From: Tissierellales bacterium
GTDB lineage: Bacteria; Bacillota; Clostridia; Tissierellales; VENL01
NCBI GenBank assembly: GCA_028280805.1
Contig: JANQLB010000061.1
Coordinates: forward strand, 1 to 64,000
DNA length: 64,000 nucleotides
Direction of reading: 5' to 3'
In this document: one piece after another, positions 9,637 to 19,620 of the stretch
Position numbering within the stretch: position 1 is the first letter of the stretch
Layout of the letters: each line of letters opens with the position of its first letter
Translations under genes and position numbers: made by a program
The notes under the pieces: model-generated
Seen by the model: the letters and a program-made list of their open reading frames with translations, nothing else
What the model was told of the DNA's origin: nothing
Database searches by the model: none

Positions 9637-11067
9637 CTAGATACACTTATCTTCTAGTAGCCTTGCCATCTGAACTCCGGAACAGGATGCCATCATTAGT
9701 CCTCTTGTTAATCCACAACCATCTCCTAAGAAATGAAGATTTTTTATATTAGCTGTAAAGCTGTTGTCAATCATTACTTTATTTGAATAGAATTTAATTT
9801 CCGGACCATATAATAATGTTTCAGGACTTGCAAAACCGGGAACTATTATATCCATAGCCTGAATAAAATTAATGATATTTGTCATTGGCCTATATGGTAT
9901 TGCAGAGGTTAAGTCTCCAGCAACTGCATCCTTAAGTGTAGGTATAACATTTGATTCATTAAGCTCTTTTTGCCAAGTTCTTTTTCCATCCATAATATCG
10001 CCATATCTCTGAACTATAATTTTGTTGTCTCCAAGCATATTAACCAGTTGGGCAACTTTTCTTCCATATTGTATAGGCTGGTTAAATGGATGTTCGAAAT
10101 TATGAGAACTTAAAATAGCTAAATTGGTATTCTGTGTTTTCTTTCTTTTATATGAATGACCATTTACTATAGAAAGCTGATTGTCATATCTTTCCTCAGC
10201 TACAAATCCACTTGGGTTTTGGCAGAACGTCCTAACTTTATTTTTATATGGTTTTGGATAACCAATCAGTTTACCTTCGTATAAAACGTCATTAATTTCC
10301 TTCATTATTTCATCTCTTACTTCTACTCTAACTCCTATATCAACAGTTCCGGCTCTATGATTGATATTATGCTTGAGACACATTTTTTTAAGCCAGTCAG
10401 CACCTTTTCTGCCTACAGATAAAATTACTTTATCAGCATATATTTCTTTAATATTTTCGGTATTACCTTTTTTCCATTCGTATGAATCAATTACCTGTAT
10501 TCCTTTAATAGTATTATTATCAATTATTAGGTCATCAACATACAGATTAGCTTTAAGTTCAATACCTGAATCAATAATATAATTTTGAATATCTTTGAAA
10601 ATATCGTGAGCTTTTTCTGTACCTAAATGTCTAATGGGACAGACAACAAGCTTTAAATTAGCCATTATTGCTTTACGCCTAATTTCTTTAACTTTGTCCT
10701 CATCTTTAACACCTTCAACATTTTTGTCCGCTCCAAATTGCAAATAAATATCATCTACATACTTAATAAGTTCTTTAGCTTTATCGTACCCTATGTATTC
10801 AGGAAGTTCTCCTCCTACCTCGGGACTTAAGCTTAACTTACCATCAGAAAAAGCACCTGCTCCAGAGACTCCTGTAGTTATACTACAATAGGGCTGGCAA
10901 TCTATGCAGTTATTTTTAGTTTCTTTAGGACATTTTCTGTTTTCAACTCTTTTACCTTTTTCAATTAATAAAATCTTTTTTTTACTATCAAGCTTTATTA
11001 ATTCAAGAGCTGTAAATAACCCAGAAGGTCCAGCACCAACAATTATTATGTCATATTTCAATTTCAT
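9637..11067 (-). CDS. FAD-dependent dehydrogenase (COG2509-like)
   Basis: 476 residues. The N-terminal dinucleotide fold begins IIVGAGPSGLFTALEL, and the C-terminus has the second FAD contact FLGDGCGLTRGLMMASCSG. A Cys-rich insert near residues 44-62 (CPKETKNNCIDCQPYC) is typical of this uncharacterised family, and TTGVSGAGAFSDGKLSLSP follows it. ATG start behind GAGGTGA. Substrate and electron partner are unknown. The gene is transcribed away from the large activase gene, which shares the 419-base spacer, but no functional link is visible. Confidence 0.88.
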   Translation of the reverse strand: MKLKYDIIIVGAGPSGLFTALELIKLDSKKKILLIEKGKRVENRKCPKETKNNCIDCQPYCSITTGVSGAGAFSDGKLSLSPEVGGELPEYIGYDKAKELIKYVDDIYLQFGADKNVEGVKDEDKVKEIRRKAIMANLKLVVCPIRHLGTEKAHDIFKDIQNYIIDSGIELKANLYVDDLIIDNNTIKGIQVIDSYEWKKGNTENIKEIYADKVILSVGRKGADWLKKMCLKHNINHRAGTVDIGVRVEVRDEIMKEINDVLYEGKLIGYPKPYKNKVRTFCQNPSGFVAEERYDNQLSIVNGHSYKRKKTQNTNLAILSSHNFEHPFNQPIQYGRKVAQLVNMLGDNKIIVQRYGDIMDGKRTWQKELNESNVIPTLKDAVAGDLTSAIPYRPMTNIINFIQAMDIIVPGFASPETLLYGPEIKFYSNKVMIDNSFTANIKNLHFLGDGCGLTRGLMMASCSGVQMARLLEDKCI

Positions 11068-11486
11068 TCACCTCATTCTTATTATGAACACTATAATTAA
11101 ATTTAGTCACATTATAATAATAGCATGAATTATAAAAATTTTAAATAAGGTTAAAATATTTCATTTTTCTGATATATCTATATAGTAATCATAATAAAAA
11201 CCTAAATTTTTAATAATATATTAAAAAGCCTTAACTTGACATATTTAACAGTGTTAAATATAATCAAATTATTATAAAAAGATTAATTATTTAGAAGATA
11301 TTGATGTCTATAGTAATCAATATATTATTAATTACGTTTTAACATTTAAGAAAGTTTTTCAATTGATTTTGAATTACTTGATGCCTATAGTAAATGATAG
11401 TATATTTAATATTTAAGTTGGTAAAATGACTTTTAGTAAGTATAATATTTTTGTTAATCATCATATAGATTTTTGGAGGTGAACAT
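11068..11486. promoter_or_regulatory. Divergent spacer with tandem promoter-like repeats
   Basis: 419 bases between the FAD dehydrogenase and activase genes. Two 16-base near-identical segments, TTGATGYCTATAGTAA at 11301-11316 and 11378-11393, point toward the activase. Each could be a -35 region: TTGATG, then 16 or 17 bases, then TATTAT or TATATT. The first 12 bases of the motif recur at 32659, upstream of the PH-like gene. The rest is plain AT-rich sequence. Confidence 0.45.
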
Positions 11487-14400
11487 GTGGAAAAATTGTA
11501 TAAAATTGGACTGGACATAGGATCAACAACAGTTAAAATTGTAGCGTTAGATGATAAAGCAAATATTGTTTTTAAGAAATATATGAGACATTATTCAGAT
11601 ATAAAAAAATCTGTAATTATGATGTTCAAGGAAGCTAGACCTGTTTTACAAAATACAAAAATTACAGTTATGATTTCAGGTTCTGGAGGAATCGGCATAT
11701 CTGAAAAGTTGGACATGCCTTTTACTCAAGAGGTAATTGCATGCACAAATGCAATTGAGAGGTTTATCCCTGATACTGATGTCGCTGTAGAATTAGGTGG
11801 TGAAGATGCAAAAATCACTTATTTAGGTGAATCTCTAGAACAAAGAATGAATGGTACGTGTGCAGGAGGTACTGGAGCTTTTATAGACCAAATGGCATCA
11901 TTACTGCAAACAGATGCCGGTGGTTTAAATGAACTTGCCAAAAGCTATAAACAAATTTATTCTGTTGCTTCAAGGTGTGGAGTATTTGCAAAGAGTGATA
12001 TTCAGCCTTTATTAAATGAAGGTGCAGCAAAAGAAGATATCGCTGCCTCAGTATTGCAGGCAGTTGTTAATCAAACTATAAGTGGTCTTGCTCAAGGAAA
12101 ACCTATAAGAGGAAGTGTAGCTTTTTTAGGAGGACCATTACATTTTATGTCAGAGTTAAGAAAAAGATTTATAGAAACATTAAAGCTTGAGGATAAAAAT
12201 ATAATATTCCCACAAAATTCCCAGTATTTTGTTGCTATTGGGGCTGCTTTATCCACTGCAAACTGCCAAGAGAGAGCTTTTGATGAGATATATGACATAT
12301 TAATTAAAACTATGAATATAAAAGATGAAGAAAAAAAGGATGTAGAACCTTTATTTAATAATGAAGATGAATATAATGAATTTGTTAAAAGACATTCTAA
12401 GCATAAGGTTAAACGTAAAGATATAGGTATTTATAAAGGACATGCTTTTTTAGGAATAGATGCTGGTTCTACTACTACAAAGGTGGCACTTATTGACGAA
12501 GAAGGGGCATTGTTATATTCATATTATGGAAGTAACATGGGAAGTCCTTTAGTATCAACCATTGAAGCATTAAAAGATTTATTTAATAAGATACACGATA
12601 ATGTTACTATAGTTAATTCAGTTGTTACAGGCTATGGAGAATATTTAATAAAATCAGCTTTAAAAATTGATATTGGAGAGATAGAAACGGTAGCACATTA
12701 TAAAGCAGCAGAACATTTCTTACCTGGAGTTGATTTTGTACTTGATATTGGCGGACAGGATATGAAAAGCTTGAAAATCCAAAATGGTGTTATAGATTCG
12801 ATTATGCTAAATGAAGCATGTTCATCAGGTTGCGGATCATTTATTGAGACTTTTGCTAAATCTCTAAACATGACTGTGGAGGAATTTTCTATAGAAGGAA
12901 TAAAATCACAAAATCCTGTAGACTTAGGTACAAGATGTACTGTATTTATGAATTCCAGAGTAAAGCAGGCACAAAAGGAAGGAGCATCTATTAGTGATAT
13001 AGCAGCCGGTATATCTGCTTCAGTTATAAAAAATGCTCTATTTAAGGTAATAAGAATTAGAACTCCTAAAGACTTAGGTAATAAGATAGTTGTGCAGGGA
13101 GGAACTTTTTATAATTATTCAGTTTTAAGGGCTTTAGAGAAAATTTCCGGCAGAGAAGTTGTTCGCCCTGACATCTGTGGAATAATGGGAGCTTTTGGAG
13201 CTGCACTTATAGCTAAGGAAAGGTATAGGACCGGATATGAAACAACACTTTTAAAAGGAGAAGAATTAACGACATTTTCAAATAATAGGTCTATCAAAAG
13301 ATGTGGATTATGTGGAAATAGTTGCTTGCTTACAATAAATAGCTTTTCTGATGGAAGAAGATTTATATCAGGAAACAGATGTGAAAGAGGAACAGGCACT
13401 GAACAAAAAGATAACGATATACCTAATCTTTTTGATTACAAATATAAAAAAGTCTTTGGATATAAATCATTGTCAAAAGAAAGTGCTAAAAGAGGTATGA
13501 TTGGAATACCTAGAGTTTTGAATATTTATGAGGAGTACCCTTTCTGGTTTACTTTATTTACTAATTTAGGGTATAGTGTTCAGTTATCACGTAGATCATC
13601 TAAAACAATTTATGAGATAGGTATGGAAACCATACCATCTGAATCTGTTTGTTATCCAGCTAAACTTGTACATGGTCATATAGTAGATTTAGTTAATAAT
13701 GGAGTGGACAAGATATTTTACCCTTGTATTCCACTTAATATAAAAGAAGATGAAAAAGCAGATAATCACTATAATTGTCCTATTGTAACATCTTATCCTG
13801 AAACTATAAAAGCAAATATGGATATACTGAATGATGATAAAGTTGTATTTTACAATCCCTTTTTACCTTTGAATAATCCTAAAAGGATGATAAAAAGACT
13901 GCTTGAAGAGTTAAGGTTTGAAAATATATCAAAAGAAGAAATGAAAGAAGCTGTTATTAAAGCATATAATGAGCTTGATAGATTTAAGAAAGATATAAGA
14001 ATTAAAGGAGAGGAAACTCTTAAGTATATTGAGGATAATAATATTAAGGGAATAGTTTTAGCAGGTAGACCTTATCATTTAGATCCCGGGGTTAATCATG
14101 GAATTCCAGAAATGATAAATTCATTTAAATTTGCAGTTTTTACTGAGGATTCGTTAAGTCATTTAACTAAAGTAGATCGCCCGTTAAGAGTAGTAGATCA
14201 ATGGGTATATCATTCCAGGTTATACTCGGCCGCTGCTTTTGTAGCCAATAGCAGCAATCTTGAATTGGTACATTTAAATTCTTTTGGATGTGGTTTAGAT
14301 GCTGTTACAATAGATCAAGTTCAAGAAATTTTAGAACGTCAAGGTAAGATATATACGCTTTTAAAGATTGATGAGATTAGCAATCTGGGAGCTGCAAGAA

Positions 14401-15785
14401 TACGTATACGTTCTCTGATTGCTGCAATAAAAGAAAGAGATAAGAAAGGATTTAAACCATATAAACTTGAAGATTCGCCACAAAAGATAGTTTTTACTGA
14501 AAACATGAAGAAAAAACATACGATTCTTGCTCCCCAAATGTCACCAATTCATTTTCAGTTTTTAAAGACTTCCTTTATTAAATCGGGATATAACTTAGAA
14601 ATTTTACCTTCAGTAGATAAACAAGCAATAGATGAAGGATTAAAATATGTAAATAATGATGCATGTTATCCAGCTATAATTGTTGTTGGACAAATTGTGG
14701 AAGCTTTAAAGTCAGGGAAATATGATTTAAACAATACATCCGTTATAATTTCTCAAACAGGCGGAGGATGTAGAGCTACAAACTATATTGCTTTTATTAG
14801 AAAAGCACTTAAAGATATAAATTTAGAATATATTCCTATTATTTCATTAAGTGCTACAGGCATTGAAAAAAATCCCGGCTTTAAATTAAGCTTATCACTA
14901 ATCCATAATATGCTTATGGCTTCTGTTTATGGAGATTTGCTTATGAGAGTGTTATACAGAATCCGACCCTATGAAAAGATACCAGGTTCTGCTAATAAGC
15001 TGTATGAAGAATGGGTAGATAAATGTAATAAATCTCTTGTTAATGGTGGTAAGAAAGATTTTAGAGATAATATCTATAAAATAGTACATGATTTTGATAA
15101 TTTAGAAATAGATGAAAATTTAGTAAAACCAAAGGTAGGAGTCGTTGGAGAAATTTTAGTTAAATTCCATCCCACTGCTAATAACGATATTGTTGAAATA
15201 TTAGAACAAGAAGGAGCTGAGGCGGTTGTTCCGGATTTGATTGACTTCTTTCTTTATGGTGCATATAATACTAAATTTAGATACGAGAAATTATCAGGTA
15301 GTTTCATGAAAATGGTTACTAGCAGCATAGCTATAAAAGGAATTGAGTATTATAGAAGACATATGAAAAATGCACTAGAGAAAAGCAGTCGATTTGAACC
15401 ACCAAAATCAATTAATGAGTTAGCTGAGTGTGCTTCTAAGCATCTTTCTCTAGGAAATCAAACTGGAGAAGGGTGGTTCTTAACCGCTGAAATGGTTGAG
15501 TTAATAGAGAGTGGAGTTTATAATATTGCATGTTTACAGCCTTTTGCCTGCTTACCTAATCATATAACAGGAAAAGGAATGATTAAAGAATTAAGGACAG
15601 CTTATCCAAAATCTAATATTGCAGCTATAGATTATGACCCGGGAGCGAGTGAAGTCAATCAGTTAAATAGAATAAAGCTTATGCTTTCGGTAGCGTTTAA
15701 GAATTTGGAAATAGAGCAGAAAGATGTAAACAATACCACAGATAATAACAAATCTAGTCAAAGAAAGGCTTTAGCATCTAGTTAA
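11487..15785 (+). CDS. Large acyl-CoA dehydratase activase, tandem BcrAD domains
   Basis: GTG start after GGAGGTG (an ATG two bases upstream is out of frame); 1432 residues. Two ASKHA ATPase domains come first: about 5-270 (DIGSTTVK) and 320-590 ([10 protein letters not shown]). Each has the cysteine of the iron-sulfur site ([22 protein letters not shown]). Next are a Cys-rich stretch ([11 protein letters not shown]), a DUF2229-like region, and a C-terminal half resembling the 2-hydroxyacyl-CoA dehydratase fold (GFGCG-like segments, [11 protein letters not shown]). Small activases of this family use ATP to push one electron into a dehydratase or benzoyl-CoA reductase. The role of these giant fused forms is not established. 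No dehydratase subunits or CoA-transferase lie nearby, so the protein may act on itself or in a general pathway. Confidence 0.9.
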   Translation: MEKLYKIGLDIGSTTVKIVALDDKANIVFKKYMRHYSDIKKSVIMMFKEARPVLQNTKITVMISGSGGIGISEKLDMPFTQEVIACTNAIERFIPDTDVAVELGGEDAKITYLGESLEQRMNGTCAGGTGAFIDQMASLLQTDAGGLNELAKSYKQIYSVASRCGVFAKSDIQPLLNEGAAKEDIAASVLQAVVNQTISGLAQGKPIRGSVAFLGGPLHFMSELRKRFIETLKLEDKNIIFPQNSQYFVAIGAALSTANCQERAFDEIYDILIKTMNIKDEEKKDVEPLFNNEDEYNEFVKRHSKHKVKRKDIGIYKGHAFLGIDAGSTTTKVALIDEEGALLYSYYGSNMGSPLVSTIEALKDLFNKIHDNVTIVNSVVTGYGEYLIKSALKIDIGEIETVAHYKAAEHFLPGVDFVLDIGGQDMKSLKIQNGVIDSIMLNEACSSGCGSFIETFAKSLNMTVEEFSIEGIKSQNPVDLGTRCTVFMNSRVKQAQKEGASISDIAAGISASVIKNALFKVIRIRTPKDLGNKIVVQGGTFYNYSVLRALEKISGREVVRPDICGIMGAFGAALIAKERYRTGYETTLLKGEELTTFSNNRSIKRCGLCGNSCLLTINSFSDGRRFISGNRCERGTGTEQKDNDIPNLFDYKYKKVFGYKSLSKESAKRGMIGIPRVLNIYEEYPFWFTLFTNLGYSVQLSRRSSKTIYEIGMETIPSESVCYPAKLVHGHIVDLVNNGVDKIFYPCIPLNIKEDEKADNHYNCPIVTSYPETIKANMDILNDDKVVFYNPFLPLNNPKRMIKRLLEELRFENISKEEMKEAVIKAYNELDRFKKDIRIKGEETLKYIEDNNIKGIVLAGRPYHLDPGVNHGIPEMINSFKFAVFTEDSLSHLTKVDRPLRVVDQWVYHSRLYSAAAFVANSSNLELVHLNSFGCGLDAVTIDQVQEILERQGKIYTLLKIDEISNLGAARIRIRSLIAAIKERDKKGFKPYKLEDSPQKIVFTENMKKKHTILAPQMSPIHFQFLKTSFIKSGYNLEILPSVDKQAIDEGLKYVNNDACYPAIIVVGQIVEALKSGKYDLNNTSVIISQTGGGCRATNYIAFIRKALKDINLEYIPIISLSATGIEKNPGFKLSLSLIHNMLMASVYGDLLMRVLYRIRPYEKIPGSANKLYEEWVDKCNKSLVNGGKKDFRDNIYKIVHDFDNLEIDENLVKPKVGVVGEILVKFHPTANNDIVEILEQEGAEAVVPDLIDFFLYGAYNTKFRYEKLSGSFMKMVTSSIAIKGIEYYRRHMKNALEKSSRFEPPKSINELAECASKHLSLGNQTGEGWFLTAEMVELIESGVYNIACLQPFACLPNHITGKGMIKELRTAYPKSNIAAIDYDPGASEVNQLNRIKLMLSVAFKNLEIEQKDVNNTTDNNKSSQRKALASS

Positions 15786-15795
15786 TAACGATAAA

Positions 15796-15837
15796 AATCC
15801 TACCTTAATGATTTATAATAAACATTAAGGTAGGATT
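15796..15837. terminator. Bidirectional terminator
   Basis: Perfect 15-bp stem (AATCCTACCTTAATG / CATTAAGGTAGGATT) between the convergent activase and CAP-lipoprotein genes, with A/T-rich flanks on both sides. Confidence 0.85.
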
Positions 15838-15858
15838 AATTATTAATATTTAATATCT

Positions 15859-16770
15859 TTATTTGGGTTTACTAATAAACATTTGTGTGAACATATAGCC
15901 ATACTTGTCACTTGGTCTAATACCAATTCCTATATGAGTGTAATCTGTACTAAGGATATTTTTCCTGTGTCCGCTTGAATTCATAAGTGCTTCGTGTGCT
16001 CTTTGCACAGATGAATTACCGGCTAGATTCTCTCCTGCATGAAGATATTTAATTCCAAAGCTCTTCAGCATATCAAAAGGACTACCATAGTTTGGAGAAT
16101 AGTGACTAAAATAATTATTATCAACCATATCCTGTGATTTAATCCTTGCAACTCTAGCAAGTTCTAAATCTACTTGTAGTGGAGAAAGGTTATTCTTGTT
16201 TCTTTCCATATTTACTAAATCAACCATTTCTTGTTCTTGTGCAGATAATTGAGTTACTTCATTTCCTCTACCTTCTAAATTTTCTTCGTTTCCAGGCGTA
16301 TCACCCGGTACAGGTTCTTGATTAGCATCCTGCCCTGCACCCGGAGGTGTTTCTTGTCCAGTACCAGGAGGAGTTCCTTCTGCTGTATCAGGAGTTGTTT
16401 CCTGTTCAGGAGCAGGTGTTTGAGGTCCATAGCTAGGGTCTTTACTCCACTGAGGGTCTTCTTTTACTATAGGAGTACAGTCATTTGAGTTTACGCAACC
16501 TACCCTATTATCATCTAGCCTAATTACAAACCAATCTCCAATAGTACCTAACACATCGGCTGTGTCATTTTGCTTTAATGTTGTTATGTTATCATAATTA
16601 TTTCCTGCACCTAGTTTTACATTACAGTTATCTTTTGTAATCCTAATGTTTTCTACATCTGTTACTTCAAAAATAGATGATTCTTCAGATTCATAAGGTT
16701 TTTCATTTGGATTTGTACATGATATTAAAAGACAAGCAAATATTAGTAAAACTAAAAATTTTTTATACAT
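15859..16770 (-). CDS. CAP-domain lipoprotein with SH3b domain
   Basis: 303 residues. A lipoprotein signal peptide ends in LISC, predicting a Cys anchored to the outer membrane face. It is followed by an SH3-like domain (about 45-100; LKQNDTADVLGTIGDWFVIRL) and a low-complexity Pro/Gly/Thr/Gln/Glu linker (about 115-170) made of drifting copies of a GTPPGTGQE-like unit. A CAP (SCP/PR-1, YkwD-like) domain ends the protein (about 180-303), with NNYFSHYSP, HAGENLA and HRKNIL intact. YkwD-like proteins are common on the surface of endospore formers and other Clostridia; their molecular activity is unsettled. ATG behind GGAGGTG. The SH3b domain suggests wall binding. Confidence 0.9.
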   Translation of the reverse strand: MYKKFLVLLIFACLLISCTNPNEKPYESEESSIFEVTDVENIRITKDNCNVKLGAGNNYDNITTLKQNDTADVLGTIGDWFVIRLDDNRVGCVNSNDCTPIVKEDPQWSKDPSYGPQTPAPEQETTPDTAEGTPPGTGQETPPGAGQDANQEPVPGDTPGNEENLEGRGNEVTQLSAQEQEMVDLVNMERNKNNLSPLQVDLELARVARIKSQDMVDNNYFSHYSPNYGSPFDMLKSFGIKYLHAGENLAGNSSVQRAHEALMNSSGHRKNILSTDYTHIGIGIRPSDKYGYMFTQMFISKPK

Positions 16771-16783
16771 AATTCACCTCCAA

Positions 16784-16830
16784 AAATTTAAGTATTCTTT
16801 ACTGAATTAGTATTTGTAATACTTAAATTT
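16784..16830 (-). promoter_or_regulatory. Inverted repeat in the 5' leader of the CAP gene
   Basis: Arms AAATTTAAGTATT (16784-16796) and AATACTTAAATTT (16818-16830) are perfect complements around a 21-base loop. On the minus strand the hairpin ends about four bases before the GGAGGTG of the CAP lipoprotein gene. It could be an operator, an mRNA-stabilising leader hairpin or a weak attenuator. Confidence 0.5.
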
Positions 16831-17032
16831 TTATCCGATGAGTTAAATATAAATCAAAAATTTTATAATTTTAAAAAATCACAGCTTATGTATTATGTAA
16901 ACAAATTATATATAACCTTTATCATATATATAATCATTCAATCTCAAAACATAATAAAAAATACACGTTCAACTGTTTTGAACATGAATAACTCCTACAA
17001 TTCCCCAAAATATAAAATTCTAATTAAAAAAT

Positions 17033-17058
17033 TAACCCTGATTTTCCCTAATCAGGGT
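17033..17058 (-). terminator. Terminator after the 32-residue membrane peptide gene
   Basis: Stem AACCCTGATT / AATCAGGGTT with a short loop. On the minus strand it is followed by AATTTTTTAATT. It lies just downstream of the small minus-strand gene at 17096-17194, which supports that gene being a transcription unit of its own. Confidence 0.7.
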
Positions 17059-17095
17059 TCTGTGTTTTTAGGCTTTTTATGTTAAAAATTATAAT

Positions 17096-17194
17096 TTATA
17101 ATATTGATAGTAATATAAGTAAAAATAATATTGCTGCAACAATACCTAAAATTCCATAAATAATTTTTTTCTTTATAAAAAAGATTTTTGTCAT
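17096..17194 (-). CDS. Small single-pass membrane peptide, 32 residues
   Basis: ATG-initiated, with a perfect AGGAGG seven bases upstream, and followed by its own terminator-like hairpin. The peptide has a short basic start (MTKIFFIKKK) and then one hydrophobic helix to the C-terminus. The N-terminal pattern resembles the signal anchors of Clostridial wall amidases and deacetylases, so it could be either a genuine small membrane protein or the surviving start of a larger gene. I know no named family. The strong ribosome site and terminator favour real expression. Confidence 0.55.
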   Translation of the reverse strand: MTKIFFIKKKIIYGILGIVAAILFLLILLSIL

Positions 17195-17328
17195 ATTGAT
17201 CCCTCCTAGTTATATATATGTAATATGTATTAACAAAATGAAAATATAATATAAAAACTTATATAACGTAAATATTTAAATTTCAATATTAAATAAAAAT
17301 AACATTCTGAATATTTCAAAAAAATAGC

Positions 17329-17386
17329 TTGAAAAAATACATAGAAATGATATAATATACATAAATGTTAACTAAACGTAACATTT
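17329..17386 (+). promoter_or_regulatory. Promoter and operator-like palindrome of the NSS transporter
   Basis: TTGAAA (17329-17334), 16 bases, TATAAT (17351-17356). Seven bases downstream is an inverted repeat AAATGTTA-N8-TAACATTT (17363-17386), placed where a repressor would block the polymerase. No regulator gene is adjacent. Two ribosome sites follow: GGAGGTG near 17402, which could drive a 29-codon out-of-frame TTG reading frame, and the AGGGGGG just before the transporter ATG. Confidence 0.65.
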
Positions 17387-17448
17387 AAGCGATTTTATAT
17401 AAGGAGGTGAATTTTGGTAGATTCTTATTTTAACAGGGGGGAATGTAA

Positions 17449-18960
17449 ATGGAAAATAGACAACGATGGGATAACAGGATGGTTTTTGTTTTTGCTGCAA
17501 TAGGTTCAGCAGCAGGTCTTGGAAATGCTTGGAGATTTCCTTACATGGCAGCATCAAATGGTGGCGGTGCGTTCTTGATTCCTTATTTCATTGCACTTAT
17601 TACAGCTGGTATTCCAATTTTAATTCTTGAATTCGCAATAGGCCATAAATTTCAAGCTGGAGCTCCTACATCACTAAGCAAAATTAAAAAATGTTGGGAA
17701 AGTATAGGATGGTGGGCAGTAGCAGTAAGCTTCGCTATTGTTACATACTATGCAGTAATTATGGCATGGGTATTTAATTATCTATGGCATTCAATATCAT
17801 TAGCTTGGGGAGATGCACCACAAAACTTTTTCCTAAACAAAGTATTAGAGATATCAGAGGGACCGGGTGTACTTGGCGGATTTAGTATTCCTGTAGTTAT
17901 TGGTCTGGTTATTGCTTGGGTAGCAGTTTACTTGACTATTAGAAATGGCGTTAAATCAGTTGGTAAGGTTGTTAAATGGACAGTTCCTCTGCCAATTATT
18001 ATGCTTGGTATATTGGTAATTAGATCATTAACTTTGCCGGGTGCAGTTGATGGTTTAAATTATTATCTAAATCCTGATTTTTCTAAGCTTTTAGAACCAA
18101 CAGTTTGGGCAAGTGCATTTGGTCAGATATTCTTCTCACTTAGTGTTGCTTTTGGTGTAATGATAGCTTATGCAAGTTATTTGCCGAAGAAATCTGACAT
18201 AACTAATAATGCAATCATAACAGCTCTTGCAAACTGTGGGATCAGTTTCTTAGCAGGTTTTGCAGTATTTGGAACAATGGGATATATGGCAGCAGAGAAA
18301 GGTGCTACAGTTGCCGAGGTTGCAGGTACTGGTGGAATTGGATTGGCGTTCTGGGTATATCCAGAAGCAATCAGTTTATTGCCTTTTGGCTCAATATTAT
18401 TTGCTCTTGTATTCTATATCATGTTATTAACCCTTGGTATAGACTCATTCTTCTCATTAGTAGAAGGTGTTGTTGCAGGTATATCTGATAAGTGGTCATT
18501 AAACAAAAAGAAAACTACTATTGGAGTTATTTTAGTGGGTTTCATAATCAGTTTACTTTATGCAACTAAAGGTGGATTATACTGGTTAGACATAGTTGAT
18601 AGATATATAAACAATTGGAACATAATTGGAGTAGCTTTATTACAGGCTATAGCTATAGGCTGGGTATTTAAATCTAAGAAAATACGTGAATATATAAATC
18701 CTATTTCAGATGTTAAATTAGGACGTTGGTTTGACGTATTAGTAATGGGAATTACACCATTAGTTCTAGCTGGAATATTAGTATGGAACATTGTACAAGA
18801 AGTGATTGACGTTATTAATGGTAATCTTTATGAAGGTTATCCATTATGGGCAATTATTTCAGGTGGTTGGGCTGTAACAGTTGTACTAATTATTGCTTCA
18901 ATTATTCTTGGATTTACAAAATCTAAAAATGTAGTATTAGAAAAAGCACCAAAGGAATAA
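17449..18960 (+). CDS. Sodium-dependent amino-acid transporter, NSS/SNF family
   Basis: 503 residues with about twelve membrane helices. The signature FAAIGSAAGLGNAWRFPY in helix 1 is the substrate/sodium-binding stretch of neurotransmitter:sodium symporters such as LeuT, TnaT and MetP. The gene is followed 34 bases later by a MetS-type small subunit, as in methionine/alanine importers of the MetPS kind. Substrate is therefore probably methionine, alanine or another neutral amino acid, taken up with sodium. Its promoter carries an operator-like palindrome. Confidence 0.92.
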   Translation: MENRQRWDNRMVFVFAAIGSAAGLGNAWRFPYMAASNGGGAFLIPYFIALITAGIPILILEFAIGHKFQAGAPTSLSKIKKCWESIGWWAVAVSFAIVTYYAVIMAWVFNYLWHSISLAWGDAPQNFFLNKVLEISEGPGVLGGFSIPVVIGLVIAWVAVYLTIRNGVKSVGKVVKWTVPLPIIMLGILVIRSLTLPGAVDGLNYYLNPDFSKLLEPTVWASAFGQIFFSLSVAFGVMIAYASYLPKKSDITNNAIITALANCGISFLAGFAVFGTMGYMAAEKGATVAEVAGTGGIGLAFWVYPEAISLLPFGSILFALVFYIMLLTLGIDSFFSLVEGVVAGISDKWSLNKKKTTIGVILVGFIISLLYATKGGLYWLDIVDRYINNWNIIGVALLQAIAIGWVFKSKKIREYINPISDVKLGRWFDVLVMGITPLVLAGILVWNIVQEVIDVINGNLYEGYPLWAIISGGWAVTVVLIIASIILGFTKSKNVVLEKAPKE

Positions 18961-18994
18961 AATTATTAGTACCTTACCATAAGGGGGAATTTAT

Positions 18995-19090
18995 GTGAAA
19001 ATAGGTGCATGGATAATGCTTTGTTTCGGAGTAGTTTTTCTTTACGGAGGGCTTTTCTGGGCAATTTCTAAAGCTAGAAAAAAAGCTTAA
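18995..19090 (+). CDS. metS: MetS-like small subunit of the NSS transporter, 31 residues
   Basis: GTG start eight bases after AAGGGGG. The 31-residue peptide is one membrane helix with a Lys/Arg-rich cytoplasmic end (SKARKKA). The pattern GAWIMLCFGVVFLYGGL matches the small-subunit family first described as MetS in the MetPS methionine importer. It is directly downstream of the large subunit and before a strong terminator, so the two form one operon. Confidence 0.85.
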   Translation: MKIGAWIMLCFGVVFLYGGLFWAISKARKKA

Positions 19091-19109
19091 TAAAAATTAA
19101 CTTTTTCAA

Positions 19110-19152
19110 ATAATAAAATACTACAGTCGCAGCGCTGTAGTATTTTATTATT
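19110..19152. terminator. Bidirectional terminator
   Basis: Long stem (ATAATAAAATACTACAG / CTGTAGTATTTTATTAT) around TCGCAGCG, between metS and the convergent Cys-rich gene, with T-rich sequence on both strands. Confidence 0.85.
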
Positions 19153-19405
19153 AACTTTTAACCAATTCAAAAATTTTATTAATATTAGACATTATAAACT
19201 CATAACCATTAGGATCGTGAGGTAGAGTACAATTACTGCAATCTTTTATTCCTTTAGAGTAATTAAAGTTACCTCCGCACTTATCCTTTAAAGCATATAA
19301 TGGACAATAGCAAAATAAACAATTAAAGTTTTTTTTATCTTTAACATTATGACATGGAAAAAACTCACAGTCTTTATGCTGATTAAATTTATAATTTTCA
19401 CTCAT
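19151..19405 (-). CDS. Cysteine-rich small metal-binding protein
   Basis: 84 residues with about ten Cys and several His, in clusters CEFFPCHN, CLFCYCP, CGGN and CSNCTLPH. This is the layout of the cysteine-rich small-domain family (PF04071 type), which is thought to bind metal and is sometimes found near cobalamin genes. ATG behind AGGAGG. There are no corrinoid genes here and no partner is apparent. Confidence 0.8.
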   Translation of the reverse strand: MSENYKFNQHKDCEFFPCHNVKDKKNFNCLFCYCPLYALKDKCGGNFNYSKGIKDCSNCTLPHDPNGYEFIMSNINKIFELVKS

Positions 19406-19620
19406 TTTAGAATCCTCCTAAAAGTATAATATCATAGTAATTGGAACAAACTTAATATAATTTTAGTTAAATAATAATTATACTTTATCATAGCTGTAAT
19501 GAATTCACAACAATCATCTTTAATATAAAGAAATAAATATTAAATTAGTTAAGTCTAATGATTTACATATGTCCAAGACTTTTATATAATTAGAATAAAT
19601 AATAAAAAGGAGTTGAAATA

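Noticed and set aside
15930-16430. CRISPR-like array in the Pro/Gly linker of the CAP lipoprotein
   Set aside because: The repeats are short, in frame and degenerate, and code for a low-complexity linker.
16888-17085. 65-codon + strand frame in the CAP / NSS spacer
   Set aside because: No ribosome site, unusual amino-acid run, and it covers the terminator hairpin that serves the minus-strand peptide gene.
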